DNA from: GCA-2733415 sp964608925
GTDB taxonomy: Bacteria; Bacteroidota; Bacteroidia; Flavobacteriales; Flavobacteriaceae
Assembly: GCA_964608925.1 (NCBI GenBank)
Contig: CAZSQD010000003.1
Span: forward strand, 1 to 46,176
Direction of reading: 5' to 3'
DNA length: 46,176 nt
Shown here: in pieces, positions 1-9,010 of the stretch
How the letters are laid out: each line of letters starts with the position of its first letter
Numbering within the stretch: position 1 is the stretch's first letter
Notes under the pieces: generated by a model
The model's input: the letters and a program-made list of their open reading frames with translations, nothing else
What the model was told of the DNA's origin: nothing
The model's database searches: none
Position numbers and translations under genes: made by a program

Positions 1-285
1 ACCTGTAGTAACATCTACCATGAAAATAATGGCATCGGCTTCATCAATAGCCAATTCTACTTGCTTGTCTATTTCAGATTCAAAAATATCATCACTACCA
101 ACAACATAACCTCCAGTATCAATTACAGAAAACTCTTGTCCGTTCCAATCAGATTTACCATAGTGACGATCACGAGTTACTCCACTGGTAGCATCAATAA
201 TGGCTTCTCTTTTTTGAATTAAGCGATTAAAAAGTGTTGATTTTCCAACATTTGGTCTTCCTACAATTGCAACTATATTTCCCAT
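1..285 (-). CDS. der: Ribosome-assembly GTPase Der (EngA), N-terminal part, cut by window edge
   Basis: Der is an essential double-G-domain GTPase that helps assemble the 50S ribosomal subunit in the cytoplasm. Only the first 95 codons lie in the window; the rest is off the left edge. The visible part is the start of the first G domain: MGNIVAIVGRPNVGKST carries the P-loop (residues 9-16), TSGVTRDR is the switch I/G2 region, and DTGG (56-59) is the G3 motif. A Bacteroidota-like -7 box (TATTTTTG on the minus strand) lies about 50 bases upstream. Another G-domain GTPase is possible in principle, but GRPNVGKSTLFNRL and TSGVTRDRHYG are characteristic of Der. Confidence 0.95.
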   Translation of the reverse strand, partial: MGNIVAIVGRPNVGKSTLFNRLIQKREAIIDATSGVTRDRHYGKSDWNGQEFSVIDTGGYVVGSDDIFESEIDKQVELAIDEADAIIFMVDVTTG

Positions 286-333
286 ATTTTTTCTTATTCT
301 TTTTTCTCCTCTAAAATTTTAGGGTAGAATCCG

Positions 334-341
334 CAAAAATA
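334..341 (-). promoter_or_regulatory. Candidate -7 box for der
   Basis: On the minus strand this reads TATTTTTG, matching the Bacteroidota sigma-A -7 consensus TAnnTTTG. No good TTTG -33 box sits 19 bases further upstream, so support is the -7 box and position only. Confidence 0.35.
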
Positions 342-433
342 CTAAATATACTTGAGGCTTTGTCGTTTTTTGAGGTTTATAAAAACAGTATTTTTATTTT
401 TTTTGTATATTACTCCAAAATTACACACAAAAT

Positions 434-946
434 ATGCCATTAGCCGATAAAGAATTGAATGAGTTGGTGTTACGACCTCGGTTTGATTTTAAAATAAAAC
501 ATACCAATGAAGTTGCTTTAGTTGCTTTTGAAGCAGTAAAAAAGACTCAAGAAAAATTTATTGTAAGTAGAGTAGGTGATCATGTGTTTATTAAGTGTCC
601 AAAGCGTAAACAAACTTACACCTCACCGCAATTACATTTAGAAATTAATAAAATAGATGATAGCACTAGTCATGTACATGGGCTGTTTGGGCCAAGTCCT
701 GCTGCATGGACATTATTTATGTTTTTCCATTTTGTATTAGCGGTTTTATTTATTGGTTTTGCAATAGCAGCGTATACCAAATGGTCTTTAAATAAACCGT
801 TTGATTTGTACGTGGTTTTTATGGTTTTACCCATTTTGGGTTGGATTATTTTATATTTTATTGGTAAATATAGAAAAGAGCAAAGTATACCCGCAATGTT
901 GGAACAGCATCATTTTATGCGTGATGTGTTAAGGGGTTTGAAATAG
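434..946 (+). CDS. Small membrane protein of unknown function, two TM helices
   Basis: I do not recognise a family. The 170-residue protein has a soluble N-terminal part (about residues 1-88) and two hydrophobic helices at about 91-114 and 123-144, followed by a short charged tail, so it is probably an inner-membrane protein with the N-terminal domain in the cytoplasm. There is no signal peptide. It is divergent from der and has no operon partner; the next gene region, on the opposite strand, is a broken surface-protein gene. The ATG start is preceded by an A-rich leader, normal for flavobacteria, which seldom use Shine-Dalgarno sites. It is a real gene judging from length, AT-rich upstream region and sensible composition, but its role is unknown. 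Confidence 0.75.
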   Translation: MPLADKELNELVLRPRFDFKIKHTNEVALVAFEAVKKTQEKFIVSRVGDHVFIKCPKRKQTYTSPQLHLEINKIDDSTSHVHGLFGPSPAAWTLFMFFHFVLAVLFIGFAIAAYTKWSLNKPFDLYVVFMVLPILGWIILYFIGKYRKEQSIPAMLEQHHFMRDVLRGLK

Positions 947-1143
947 GTTTTGTAAAAGATTAGGTTGCGGAGCATGCCGTAAAAAATGTTTTTTGTGAAG
1001 GATGTTGATATATAGTGCTTTTGTGTATTAAGGAAAGAGGGTTGTTGTGATATTTTAAGGGAAACATGGTGAAAATTAAACAATTTCATTGCAACATTAG
1101 AATGTTAAAATGGTATTAGGTTTGTTAGATGTAAAATAGAAAT

Positions 1144-1183
1144 AAAAAAAGCTCTTGAAAATAATTTTTCAAGAGCTTTTTTT
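1144..1183. terminator. Bidirectional rho-independent terminator
   Basis: A-rich tract, stem AGCTCTTGAAAA / TTTTCAAGAGCT, then a T tract. It is symmetric and can stop transcription from the left (170-aa membrane protein gene) and from the right (the broken T9SS protein gene). Confidence 0.85.
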
Positions 1184-1232
1184 AAGAGTGTTACTTATTA
1201 TTATTCATTAACAAATAAGTAGTATCCATTTT

Positions 1233-4200
1233 TTATTCCTTATAAATTACAGATGTTTGAGTCAGTGTCTTCAAGAAATATACTCCACTTGAGAAAGATG
1301 AAATATTTAATTCTACTTTTCCATTTTGACGTGAAATAGAATTTTTAGTCAACGGTATTTCTTGATCCAAAATAGTTATAATTTTTAGTGTTTCTAATTC
1401 TTTTGCATTCCCGACAATGGTGATTAGGTTAGTTGTTGGGTTAGGATATATTAAAAGACTATTATTGCTAACTAATCCTGATTCACCAACAGAAAGTGTA
1501 GTATTAGAAGTTATATTTATATCATCAATTGTTACCCCATTTCCGTAATTAAGATTAGCTTCAAATGCTATATAATAATTGCTAGATAGATTAGGAAGTG
1601 AGATGCTTTTTTCTGTCCAGTCAGGAATATCTGAAGTATAAGTACTAAGTAGTTTCCATGTACCATTAAATGATGTTTTATAATAAACTTTTAGTATATC
1701 TTGATATGTATTAAATTTTGTCTGGGTATGCCAAAAAGATAGTGTAGCTACTGTTCCGTTTCCAAAATCTAGTGGTGGGGTAACCAGTTTACTAGATCCA
1801 TTCGTATTTTCATTGAAGAACAATGGGTTTGTATTACCACCATGAGCTGCTGATGGATTATCACCATTACTAGCATTACCTCCATTAGTATATTCCCAAT
1901 TACCTCCTTCATAAGACCAGCAACTTGGTAGAGTACCACCTTCAAACCCTTCATTGAAAGGGAAGTTTAGTATTGCATCGCATTGCGTTTTAAAACTTAT
2001 ATTATTATCATAAGAGGTGCCACTGTTATTGATAGCGTAAGCTCTATAGTGATGGTAGTGTTTTGGGTAAGCCCCGTGATAGATGCTGTATATACTCCAG
2101 TACCTGTTGAGGCATCTGTTATTTTAGTATCAGTTGTAGTTGGGTTTTGGTTTTGACTCCAAACGATACCTCTTTCGGTTACTGCACTCGTTCCTTCGTC
2201 TATTAGGTTACCTCCTACGTTGGCAGCAATATTTGAAACCATAGTTGTTGGGGTTGTGACTACAATTGGTTCAATAATAGCAACAGGTTCTAGGGTAGAT
2301 TCCCATAAGCCTCTTCCGAAAGTACCAGCTCTTAGTTTGCTTTGAGCAGGTGCATTGTCATAATAAATTTCTAGTTCTCCAATTCTTACATTAGGTAAGC
2401 CATCATTGTATAAAGCCCAGTTATTTTGACCATCTTTATAAAAAACACCCATTTGTGTTCCTGCATATAGGTGATTGCTTTGTGTAGATTGTTTATTTTG
2501 CACTATTGTATGTACAGGTAAATTTGGTAAACCTGCCGAAATATTAGTCCATGTAGTTCCTCCATTGGCAGATTCATACACAGCATTACTGTCATAGCCA
2601 CCTAGAGTTACCCATACCGTATTGGCATCACCATTTTTTACTGCAATTGATAAAATACTATTGAATGGTAGATTATTATCGATGTTAGTCCATGAACCAC
2701 CATCATTAGTTGATTTCCATATCGTATTATCATCGGCTGCATATAATGTACCTCCGTCAGATGATATTGCCATAGACTCTAAGAGGTTACTAGTATTTAT
2801 TGTTGATATTTTAACCCAATTATCTCCTTTGTCTGTAGTTTTCCATATATCAGCATAGCCAGCATATAATGTATTAGGATCAGTCGGGTGCATCAAGTAT
2901 GGAGTTACCCAAGCTCCATCACCAGCATCAAAGGGTGTTATTGGATTTTTGTTGCCCCAATGATCTGTTGTTCTGGATATTGTTCCACTATTGGAAGCTA
3001 TATATTGAGTGTTATTATTTGTGTAATCAATTATACACTCCATAGCATCACCACCTGCCGTATCACTCCATACTCCACCTGATAAAAGTTTAGAACCATT
3101 GTCTTGTAATCCAGTAATAACTTCTCCAGAGGATAATTGTGATACACCTATCTTATACATCTGACTAATGATAATCCCATCTGTTTTATCAGTAAACGTC
3201 GCACCATTATTTGTTGACAAATAAACACCTCCATCATTGCAAAGAAATAAATCTCCATTAGAACGATAGTTTAGCATGTGTTGATCAGCATGAATATGTT
3301 GAGCTCCATTTTCAGTTCCTGACCAACTGGTCAATAGTGAAAATGCAGTACCACCATTTGTAGAATGCCAAGTATTAATACCGCCTATAATTACTTTATC
3401 AGCATTAGTAGGGGATGCTACTATACATAAGTCATATGATCCTTGACCACCTTGATCACTAGCATTAGCTTCCCAACCCAATAAATTTTGATTGGCTATA
3501 TCGCCATCATATACCATTGAAAAACTTGCCCCACTATTGGTGGATTTTAGAATACTTCTTAAGCCTTCATCATCATTACAAACTACAAGCATATACATAG
3601 TTGTTATTTGCGGGCGTTACTGCTAAGTCAATTCTTTTACCGTAGTCATTTGAAACAGTCTAATTAACACCACTATTAGTTGTTACATGAATGTATCCAT
3701 CAGCAGTAGAAGCATACAAAGTGTTAAAATCTGAAGGTTTTGCTTCAAGGTCAACAAATTCGGTAGCACTTAAATTATTGTTCCAGGTAGTACCTCCATT
3801 AGTTGTTTTGAATAATCCGTCAGAGGTAGCGGCTAATATGGTTTGATTGTCATTAGGTTTCAAAATCATTCTATAAACATATTTATCATCTCCTATATTA
3901 AAGGATATGCCAGTGGTATTCCATGTTACACCACTATCGGTAGATTTTAATACTCCGATGCTAGAATTATGTGATGCATCCCTATCCCCTGTAGCGATAT
4001 AAATGGTATGTGAGGTGTCATAATCTGTAGGTATGATGATATCACTTACACCTAAAACATTGTTTTCATCTGTTAAGCAAGTCCATGAGTTTCCATTATC
4101 GGTAGTTTTCCACAAACCTCCTGATGGAGCCCCTACCCAATAGGTATTGTTGTCTGTTGGATGAAAAGCAACGGCTCCTAACCTACCAATACCTGCATAT

Positions 4201-4586
4201 CCACCATCAGAGCTATTTGGGCCTAGACTAGACCAGTTTGCAATTTTTGCAGTTGATGATTTAGATTTAGATTTAAAGTGATTATTGTATATGTTTTGAG
4301 CAGATTGTTGAGGGAATTGACCTGTTCTATTATCAATTTGACCTTTCATTGCCCATTCCCATCGTTTGAATTGTTTCCATCCTGCTGCTTTCTTTTTTAT
4401 TCCATTTTCCATATAATACCCGTTTTTGTCGAGGTTGTATGGAGTCCAATAGCTATAAAAAGCGTTTTGATAATCATAAAAGTTTAATTCTTTTTTCGAT
4501 TTATCATTTGGTAAATTCTTAGTCCATTGCTGAGCCGATAGTTGGATACTAATCATGCTTAATAGCGCGAAAATAATAGTTTTCAT
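1233..4586 (-). pseudogene. Broken T9SS-exported Asp-box (BNR/sortilin-like) repeat protein
   Basis: The intact parent would be about 1,117 residues and cell-surface or secreted. In order: signal peptide (MKTIIFALLSMISIQLSAQ), about ten Asp-box repeats of the form (S/T)xxxGxxW/F such as TTDNGNSW, STDSGVTW, TTNGGTTW and TTDKGDNW, a fibronectin-III-like segment near 2040-2270, a MAM/cleaved-adhesin-like domain at about 1480-1950, and a T9SS type A sorting domain at the end (IYPNPTTN ... SSGVYFLKTL). Three lesions break it. A TAG at 3660-3662 replaces the expected Trp codon of an Asp-box (TNSGVN-stop). One base is lost near 3586-3590 (YVYA then a shifted frame). Another base is lost near 2047-2054 (GLTQNTT then HYRAYAINN in the next frame). 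All domains reappear in order after each lesion, so this is one gene, not several. Sequencing error could explain some lesions, though none lies in a long homopolymer. Confidence 0.85.
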
Positions 4587-4616
4587 AAGTTGATATTTAT
4601 TAAAAAAAAATAAAGG

Positions 4617-4647
4617 AGCAAATTTACAACAATATCTAGTAGGTGCA
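4617..4647 (-). promoter_or_regulatory. Consensus Bacteroidota promoter of the broken Asp-box protein gene
   Basis: On the minus strand: TTTG (-33), exactly 19 bases, then TAAATTTG (-7, fits TAnnTTTG), about 30 bases before the ATG. This is the best-matching promoter seen in the window; it shows that transcription signals are intact although the gene is disrupted. Confidence 0.75.
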
Positions 4648-4754
4648 AAATTAAATTGTAGAAGTTATACTTTTTGTAATAACCTATCTTTTGAAGATAT
4701 AGATTGATGCAGGCGTGCTGTTGCTCAAAAATTTATTGCTATAAATAAGAAACT

Positions 4755-4791
4755 AAAATCCCTTTTCAAGCATAACTTAAAAAGGGGTTTT
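4755..4791 (-). terminator. Terminator downstream of obg
   Basis: On the minus strand AAAACCCCTTTT, a 13-base loop, then AAAAGGGATTTT with one G-T pair. It lies just past the obg stop. Confidence 0.6.
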
Positions 4792-4813
4792 AAATTCTTA
4801 TAGAATACTTTAA

Positions 4814-5812
4814 TTATACATTAAGCATCGCCCATAACATATCTTTCAATTCTTGAATCCCTTTTTGGGCTACGGAAGAAATAAATACATACGGTGTATC
4901 TAATGTTTCGTCTAACTCCTCTTTTAGTTCTGCTTCTAATTCATCATCAAGCATATCACATTTAGATATGGCTATCAAACGGTCTTTGTCCAACATTTCT
5001 GGATTGTACTTGTGCAATTCATTTAAAAGAATATCATATTCCTTAGCAATATCTGCACTATCAGCGGGTATTAGAAATAATAAGGTAGAGTTACGCTCAA
5101 TATGGCGTAAAAAGTAATACCCTAACCCTTTACCTTCTGCGGCACCTTCAATAATACCAGGAATATCTGCCATTACAAAACTTTGGTAATCACGATTGAT
5201 AACAATTCCTAAATTGGGTTTTAGGGTCGTAAACTCATAGTCGGCAATTTTTGGTTTTGCGGAGGTAATTACGGAGAGTAGTGTTGATTTTCCTGCATTA
5301 GGAAATCCTACCAAACCAACATCAGCAAGTACTTTAAGCTCTAAAGTTAAATCTTTTTCTTGCCCCTCTAAACCAGGTTGAGCATAACGTGGTGTTTGAT
5401 TTACGGACGATTTAAAATGCCAGTTACCTTTACCGCCTTTACCACCTCTACAAGCAATAATTTCTTCATCATGTTTAGTGATTTCATACAAAATATCTTG
5501 AGTATCACTATCACGCACTACCGTACCTAAGGGCACATCTAAAACAATATCTACACCGTCTTTACCAGTACTACGTCCGCCACTACCATGAGCACCTTGT
5601 ATAGCTTTATGATGACGTCTATATTTAAAGTGTACTAAGGTCCATAAGTTTTCGTTACCACGTAAAATGATATGCCCTCCACGACCACCATCACCACCAT
5701 CGGGTCCGCCTTTGTCAATATACTTTTCTCTATGCATGTGCATAGATCCTTTTCCTCCGTCACCAGATTTTATGTGTAATTTTACGTAATCTACAAAATT
5801 TCCTTCCGTCAT
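4814..5812 (-). CDS. obg: GTPase Obg (ObgE/CgtA), 50S assembly and stress GTPase
   Basis: Obg binds the 50S subunit late in assembly and links GTP/ppGpp levels to growth. The 332-residue protein has the glycine-rich Obg fold at residues 1-158 (GDGGKGS, GGPDGGDGGRGG, CRGGKGGKGN) and a G domain with P-loop GFPNAGKST (169-177), DIPG (G3) and SKCD (G4-like, in place of NKxD). There is no long C-terminal extension, as is common in this phylum. A longer reading frame extends 24 codons upstream, but MTEGNFVDYVKLHI is the family's normal N-terminus, and the extension would run through a hairpin, so the ATG at 5812 is chosen. The gene lies 161 bases downstream of hpt-adk on the same strand, so it may be transcribed partly from that promoter. 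Confidence 0.96.
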   Translation of the reverse strand: MTEGNFVDYVKLHIKSGDGGKGSMHMHREKYIDKGGPDGGDGGRGGHIILRGNENLWTLVHFKYRRHHKAIQGAHGSGGRSTGKDGVDIVLDVPLGTVVRDSDTQDILYEITKHDEEIIACRGGKGGKGNWHFKSSVNQTPRYAQPGLEGQEKDLTLELKVLADVGLVGFPNAGKSTLLSVITSAKPKIADYEFTTLKPNLGIVINRDYQSFVMADIPGIIEGAAEGKGLGYYFLRHIERNSTLLFLIPADSADIAKEYDILLNELHKYNPEMLDKDRLIAISKCDMLDDELEAELKEELDETLDTPYVFISSVAQKGIQELKDMLWAMLNV

Positions 5813-5815
5813 TGT

Positions 5816-5835
5816 ATTCCCTTGAAAAAGGGAAT
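5816..5835 (-). promoter_or_regulatory. Perfect 8-bp hairpin four bases before the obg start codon
   Basis: ATTCCCTT / AAGGGAAT with a 4-base loop, ending three bases before the ATG. In the mRNA it would fold in the ribosome landing site, so it could reduce or control obg translation; it could also be a chance palindrome. Confidence 0.4.
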
Positions 5836-5973
5836 CTTTTGTAAAAAGTTCCCTAGTTATTATTTTATAATTGATGTAAATCAATCATTTGTATTGAAAA
5901 AGAGTGCTCTTTTATGTTTTAAAAAAACGCCACTTTTAGTTATTTATGATATAGGTTTTAATTTACCCTATTT

Positions 5974-7083
5974 TTATAAGTGATCAACTACAGTATTTAA
6001 ACGCGCTGTAATTTCGGCAATAGTTCCTATTCCGTTAATAGAGTGAAATTTACTTTGTTTTTTGTAAAAGTCAATTAATGGAGCCGTTTTTTCATTGTAT
6101 TCTTCAAAACGAAATCTAATTTTCCCTTCATCTAAGTCATCAGCTCTACCTGAAGTTTTCCCTCTTTCTAATAAACGAGAAATTAAAATTTCATCATTAG
6201 CCTCTAAAGCTAACGTTCCTGAAATTTCCATATTTTTTTCTTCTAAAAAGGTATCTAAAGCTTCTGCTTGTGCTACAGTACGTGGAAAACCATCAAAAAT
6301 AAACCCGTTAGCGTCTTTGTTTTTTTCTACTTCTGCTTGTAACATATTTATGGTTACGGCATCTGGTACTAATTCGCCTTTATCCATATAAGATTTTGCC
6401 AATACCCCTAAATCAGTATTGTTTTTCATGTTAAAACGAAAAACGTCACCCGTAGAGATGTGTATTAAGTTGTATTTTTCTTTTAAAAAGTCAGCTTGTG
6501 TGCCTTTTCCAGCACCAGGTTTTCCAAATAAAACAATATTAATCATTTGTTGTGTGTTTTTAAGTTGATAAATTTGAGGTAAATTTCTGCCTAATCCGTC
6601 ATAGTCTAAACCGTAGCCAACTATAAATTTATCGGGAATTGAAATACCAATATGGTGTATTTTTAAATCTTTTTTAAAGGCTTCTGGTTTGTAAAAAAGT
6701 GTAGCAATACGTAATGATTTTACATCGCTATTTTGAAACAGTTCATATATTTCTTGTAGCGTGTTACCGGTATCAATAATGTCTTCTAAAATAACAACGT
6801 GCCTATTTTTTAAATCAATATTTAAGCCTATTAAGCGTTGTACATCATTAGAAGAGCTAATGCCTTCATAGGAAGCTAGTTTTACAAACTCCACTTCACA
6901 AGGGGTTTTGTATTTTTTTACAAAATCACTAACCACCATAAATGAGCCGTTTAAAATGCCAATAAAAACGGGTATTTCGTCTTTTAATTCTGCTGAAATT
7001 TCAGCTACCATTTTATCAATAGCTTTTTCAATTTCTTGTGCAGAAATAAACGGTTTAAAGTATTTATCGTGTAGTTTTATCAC
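5974..7083 (-). CDS. adk: Hypoxanthine phosphoribosyltransferase-adenylate kinase fusion
   Basis: One 369-residue frame carries two enzymes. Residues 1-179 are a hypoxanthine(-guanine) phosphoribosyltransferase, which salvages purine bases with PRPP to IMP/GMP; the PRPP loop is VVILEDIIDTGNTL (97-110). Residues 180-369 are a complete adenylate kinase (ATP + AMP = 2 ADP): MINIVLFGKPGAGKGTQ with the P-loop at 187-196, the AMP-site motif DGFPRT, and a short LID lacking zinc cysteines. The junction falls exactly on a Met (codon at 6544-6546), where free-standing adenylate kinases start, so an internal start is possible. I recall similarly long adenylate kinases in other Flavobacteriaceae, so this is probably a lineage feature, not an assembly artefact. 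It is divergent from purK-purE and upstream of obg. Confidence 0.92.
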   Translation of the reverse strand: MIKLHDKYFKPFISAQEIEKAIDKMVAEISAELKDEIPVFIGILNGSFMVVSDFVKKYKTPCEVEFVKLASYEGISSSNDVQRLIGLNIDLKNRHVVILEDIIDTGNTLQEIYELFQNSDVKSLRIATLFYKPEAFKKDLKIHHIGISIPDKFIVGYGLDYDGLGRNLPQIYQLKNTQQMINIVLFGKPGAGKGTQADFLKEKYNLIHISTGDVFRFNMKNNTDLGVLAKSYMDKGELVPDAVTINMLQAEVEKNKDANGFIFDGFPRTVAQAEALDTFLEEKNMEISGTLALEANDEILISRLLERGKTSGRADDLDEGKIRFRFEEYNEKTAPLIDFYKKQSKFHSINGIGTIAEITARLNTVVDHL

Positions 7084-7104
7084 TATTCTTAATTTTTACA
7101 AGTG

Positions 7105-7112
7105 CAAAGATA
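7105..7112 (-). promoter_or_regulatory. Candidate -7 box for hpt-adk
   Basis: Minus strand TATCTTTG fits TAnnTTTG, 21 bases before the start codon. No clear -33 TTTG at the usual 19-base spacing. Confidence 0.4.
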
Positions 7113-7176
7113 ATCAATTGATTGCAAAATGTTTGGTTTTGAACTTCGTTTTTAGAATTCATTCAAATATAAAATG

Positions 7177-7184
7177 TATTTTTG
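7177..7184 (+). promoter_or_regulatory. Candidate -7 box for purK-purE
   Basis: TATTTTTG fits TAnnTTTG and ends 18 bases before the purK ATG. The -33 region is T-rich but has no clear TTTG at the right spacing. Confidence 0.45.
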
Positions 7185-7202
7185 TATTAAATATTTCAAT
7201 AT

Positions 7203-8360
7203 ATGAAAACATATTTTTCTTCAGATTTTAAATTCGGAATTTTAGGTGGCGGACAGTTAGGGCGAATGTTGCTAAGAGAAACCAATAAATTTGATATTCA
7301 AACATGGGTATTAGATGCTTCTGATCAAGCACCTTGTAAACCGTATGCCAATCAGTTTTTTCAAGGAGATTTGATGGATTTTGATACGGTGTATAACTTC
7401 GGAAAAAAAGTAGATGTACTTACTTTTGAAATAGAATTGGTTAATGCACAAGCGTTACAAAAATTAGAAGAAGAAGGTGTAAAGGTGTATCCTAGTGCTG
7501 CCACATTAAACATTATTCAAAATAAAGCGACACAAAAATTATTTTATGTAGACCATAATATTCCTACAGCTGCGTTTTCTCGTTTTGCTTATACTAATGA
7601 AATTAAAGATGCCGCAACTAATGGTGGTTTGTCTTTTCCGTTTATTTGGAAAGCTGCTCAAGGAGGGTATGATGGTAATGGTGTAAAAGTAGTGCGTAAA
7701 GCATCCGACTTAGAAAACTTACCTAACATAGAGTGTATTACGGAAGATTTGGTTGATTTTAAAAACGAGTTAGCCGTTATTGTGGCTCGTAATCCGTCTG
7801 GAGAAATGAAACATTATGAGGTGGTAGAAATGGAATTTCACCCAGAAGCCAACCAAGTAGAATATGTAATTTGTCCTGCAAGAATTAGTGATAAAGTAGC
7901 TCAAAAAGCTATTGATGTTGCCTTACAAGTTTCTGAAAAAATAAATCATGTGGGGATATTAGCAGTCGAATTGTTTCAAACTCAAGACGATGAAATATTA
8001 GTAAATGAGGTGGCTCCACGCACACATAATTCTGGTCATCATACTATTGAAACATCATATACCTCACAATTTGAACAACATTTGCGTACGGTTTTAGATT
8101 TACCTTTAGGAAATACCGATAGTAAAGTAGCAGGAGTGATGGTGAATTTAGTAGGTGCTGAGGGTTTTAGTGGCGATGTAGTGTATCAAGGAATGCGTGA
8201 TATTTTAGCACTCAATGGTGTAACACCGCATATTTATGGTAAAAAACAAACACGCCCGTTTCGTAAAATGGGACACGTAACCATTGTAGATAAAGATATC
8301 AATGTGGCACGTAAAGTAGCGGAACAAGTAAAAAATACAATAAAAGTAATAAGTAAATAG
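7203..8360 (+). CDS. purK: 5-(Carboxyamino)imidazole ribonucleotide synthase PurK
   Basis: PurK converts AIR, ATP and bicarbonate to N5-CAIR in de novo purine synthesis. The 385-residue protein has the PurK N-terminal signature GILGGGQLGRM (12-22), then an ATP-grasp domain (about 105-300) with FIWKAAQGGYDGNGV, and NEVAPRTHNSGHHTIE, the metal/substrate segment typical of PurK. The C-terminal PurK cap follows (HIYGKKQTRPFRKMGHVTI). Length is normal. The start ATG is the first in frame after the -7 box. purE begins one base after the stop, so the two consecutive pathway enzymes are co-transcribed. The divergent hpt-adk gene shares the intergenic region, giving a purine-themed cluster. Confidence 0.97.
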   Translation: MKTYFSSDFKFGILGGGQLGRMLLRETNKFDIQTWVLDASDQAPCKPYANQFFQGDLMDFDTVYNFGKKVDVLTFEIELVNAQALQKLEEEGVKVYPSAATLNIIQNKATQKLFYVDHNIPTAAFSRFAYTNEIKDAATNGGLSFPFIWKAAQGGYDGNGVKVVRKASDLENLPNIECITEDLVDFKNELAVIVARNPSGEMKHYEVVEMEFHPEANQVEYVICPARISDKVAQKAIDVALQVSEKINHVGILAVELFQTQDDEILVNEVAPRTHNSGHHTIETSYTSQFEQHLRTVLDLPLGNTDSKVAGVMVNLVGAEGFSGDVVYQGMRDILALNGVTPHIYGKKQTRPFRKMGHVTIVDKDINVARKVAEQVKNTIKVISK

Positions 8361-8361
8361 T

Positions 8362-8847
8362 ATGGTACAAGTAGGTATAATAATGGGTAGCACAAGTGAT
8401 TTACCTATTATGCAACAAGCAATTGATGTATTAAAAGAATTACAAATAGAAGTGGAAGTTGATATTGTTTCGGCACATCGTACGCCAGAAAAATTATTTG
8501 ATTACGCTAAAAATGCCCACAAACGCGGGTTAAAAGTTATCATTGCAGGAGCAGGTGGAGCAGCACATTTACCAGGAATGGTTGCGTCATTATCGCCATT
8601 ACCAATAATTGGAGTGCCTGTAAAATCCAGCAATTCAATTGATGGTTGGGATTCTGTATTATCTATATTGCAAATGCCTGGAGGTGTACCTGTAGCTACT
8701 GTAGCTTTAGATGGAGCTAAAAACGCAGGTATTTTAGCTGCTCAAATTATTGGAGCGTCTAATGAAACGGTTTTAAATAATATTATTGCCTATAAAGAAA
8801 ACTTAAAGCAAAAAGTAATTGAAGGGGCAAAGCAAGTAAAACAGTAA
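8362..8847 (+). CDS. purE: N5-carboxyaminoimidazole ribonucleotide mutase PurE (class I)
   Basis: PurE moves the carboxyl group of N5-CAIR to give CAIR, the step after PurK. The 161-residue protein has the phosphate-binding GSTSDLP (9-15), the catalytic-histidine segment SAHRTPE (H39), GAGGAAHLPGM and PVKSSNSIDGWDSVLSI, all normal for class I PurE. The presence of purK next door agrees with a class I mutase, not the animal-type AIR carboxylase. It starts one base after the purK stop. A gene-free 230-base stretch with a degenerate palindromic repeat follows. Confidence 0.97.
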   Translation: MVQVGIIMGSTSDLPIMQQAIDVLKELQIEVEVDIVSAHRTPEKLFDYAKNAHKRGLKVIIAGAGGAAHLPGMVASLSPLPIIGVPVKSSNSIDGWDSVLSILQMPGGVPVATVALDGAKNAGILAAQIIGASNETVLNNIIAYKENLKQKVIEGAKQVKQ

Positions 8848-8885
8848 TTTCAGTAATTCAATTTGCAATAGCAGTAAACAGTTTT

Positions 8886-9010
8886 TTGTTATTTCGACAC
8901 AGAATTACTCGGTAGAGAAATTGTATAACAGTGATTACATTATAAGGAGTAAGTTTTCTTAATCTACTTGTGTGAGATTCCTCCTCTCGATGACGGTGGG
9001 AATGATGAAA
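8886..9010. repeat. Degenerate intergenic palindromic repeat
   Basis: Contains TTATTTCGACACAGAAT, GGTAGAGAAAT, GAGATTCCTCC and CGATGACGG in a pattern resembling the dispersed intergenic repeats of flavobacterial genomes (arms around TTTCGA and GAGAT..CTCC). Only one decayed copy is in the window. No coding sequence is seen between purE and the next gene apart from this. Confidence 0.35.

Noticed and set aside
1200..1235. Possible extra C-terminal residues (KNGYYLFVNE) after the adhesin stop
   Set aside because: Reading them needs another frame change, and the visible end FLKTLTQTSVIYKE already looks like a usual T9SS tail; too weak to count as a fourth lesion.
1769..1954. Separate 61-residue minus-strand ORF
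   Set aside because: It lies in the wrong frame inside the MAM-like domain of the broken adhesin; the correct frame reads CDAILNFPFNEGFEGG and continues into the next piece.
3660..3662. In-frame TAG as possible recoding (read-through) in the Asp-box protein
   Set aside because: Two further frameshifts occur downstream in the same gene, which recoding would not explain; nothing like a pyrrolysine or selenocysteine system is seen.
5813..5884. 24-codon N-terminal extension of Obg
   Set aside because: No family match, crosses the hairpin, and MTEGNFVDYVK is the conserved start.
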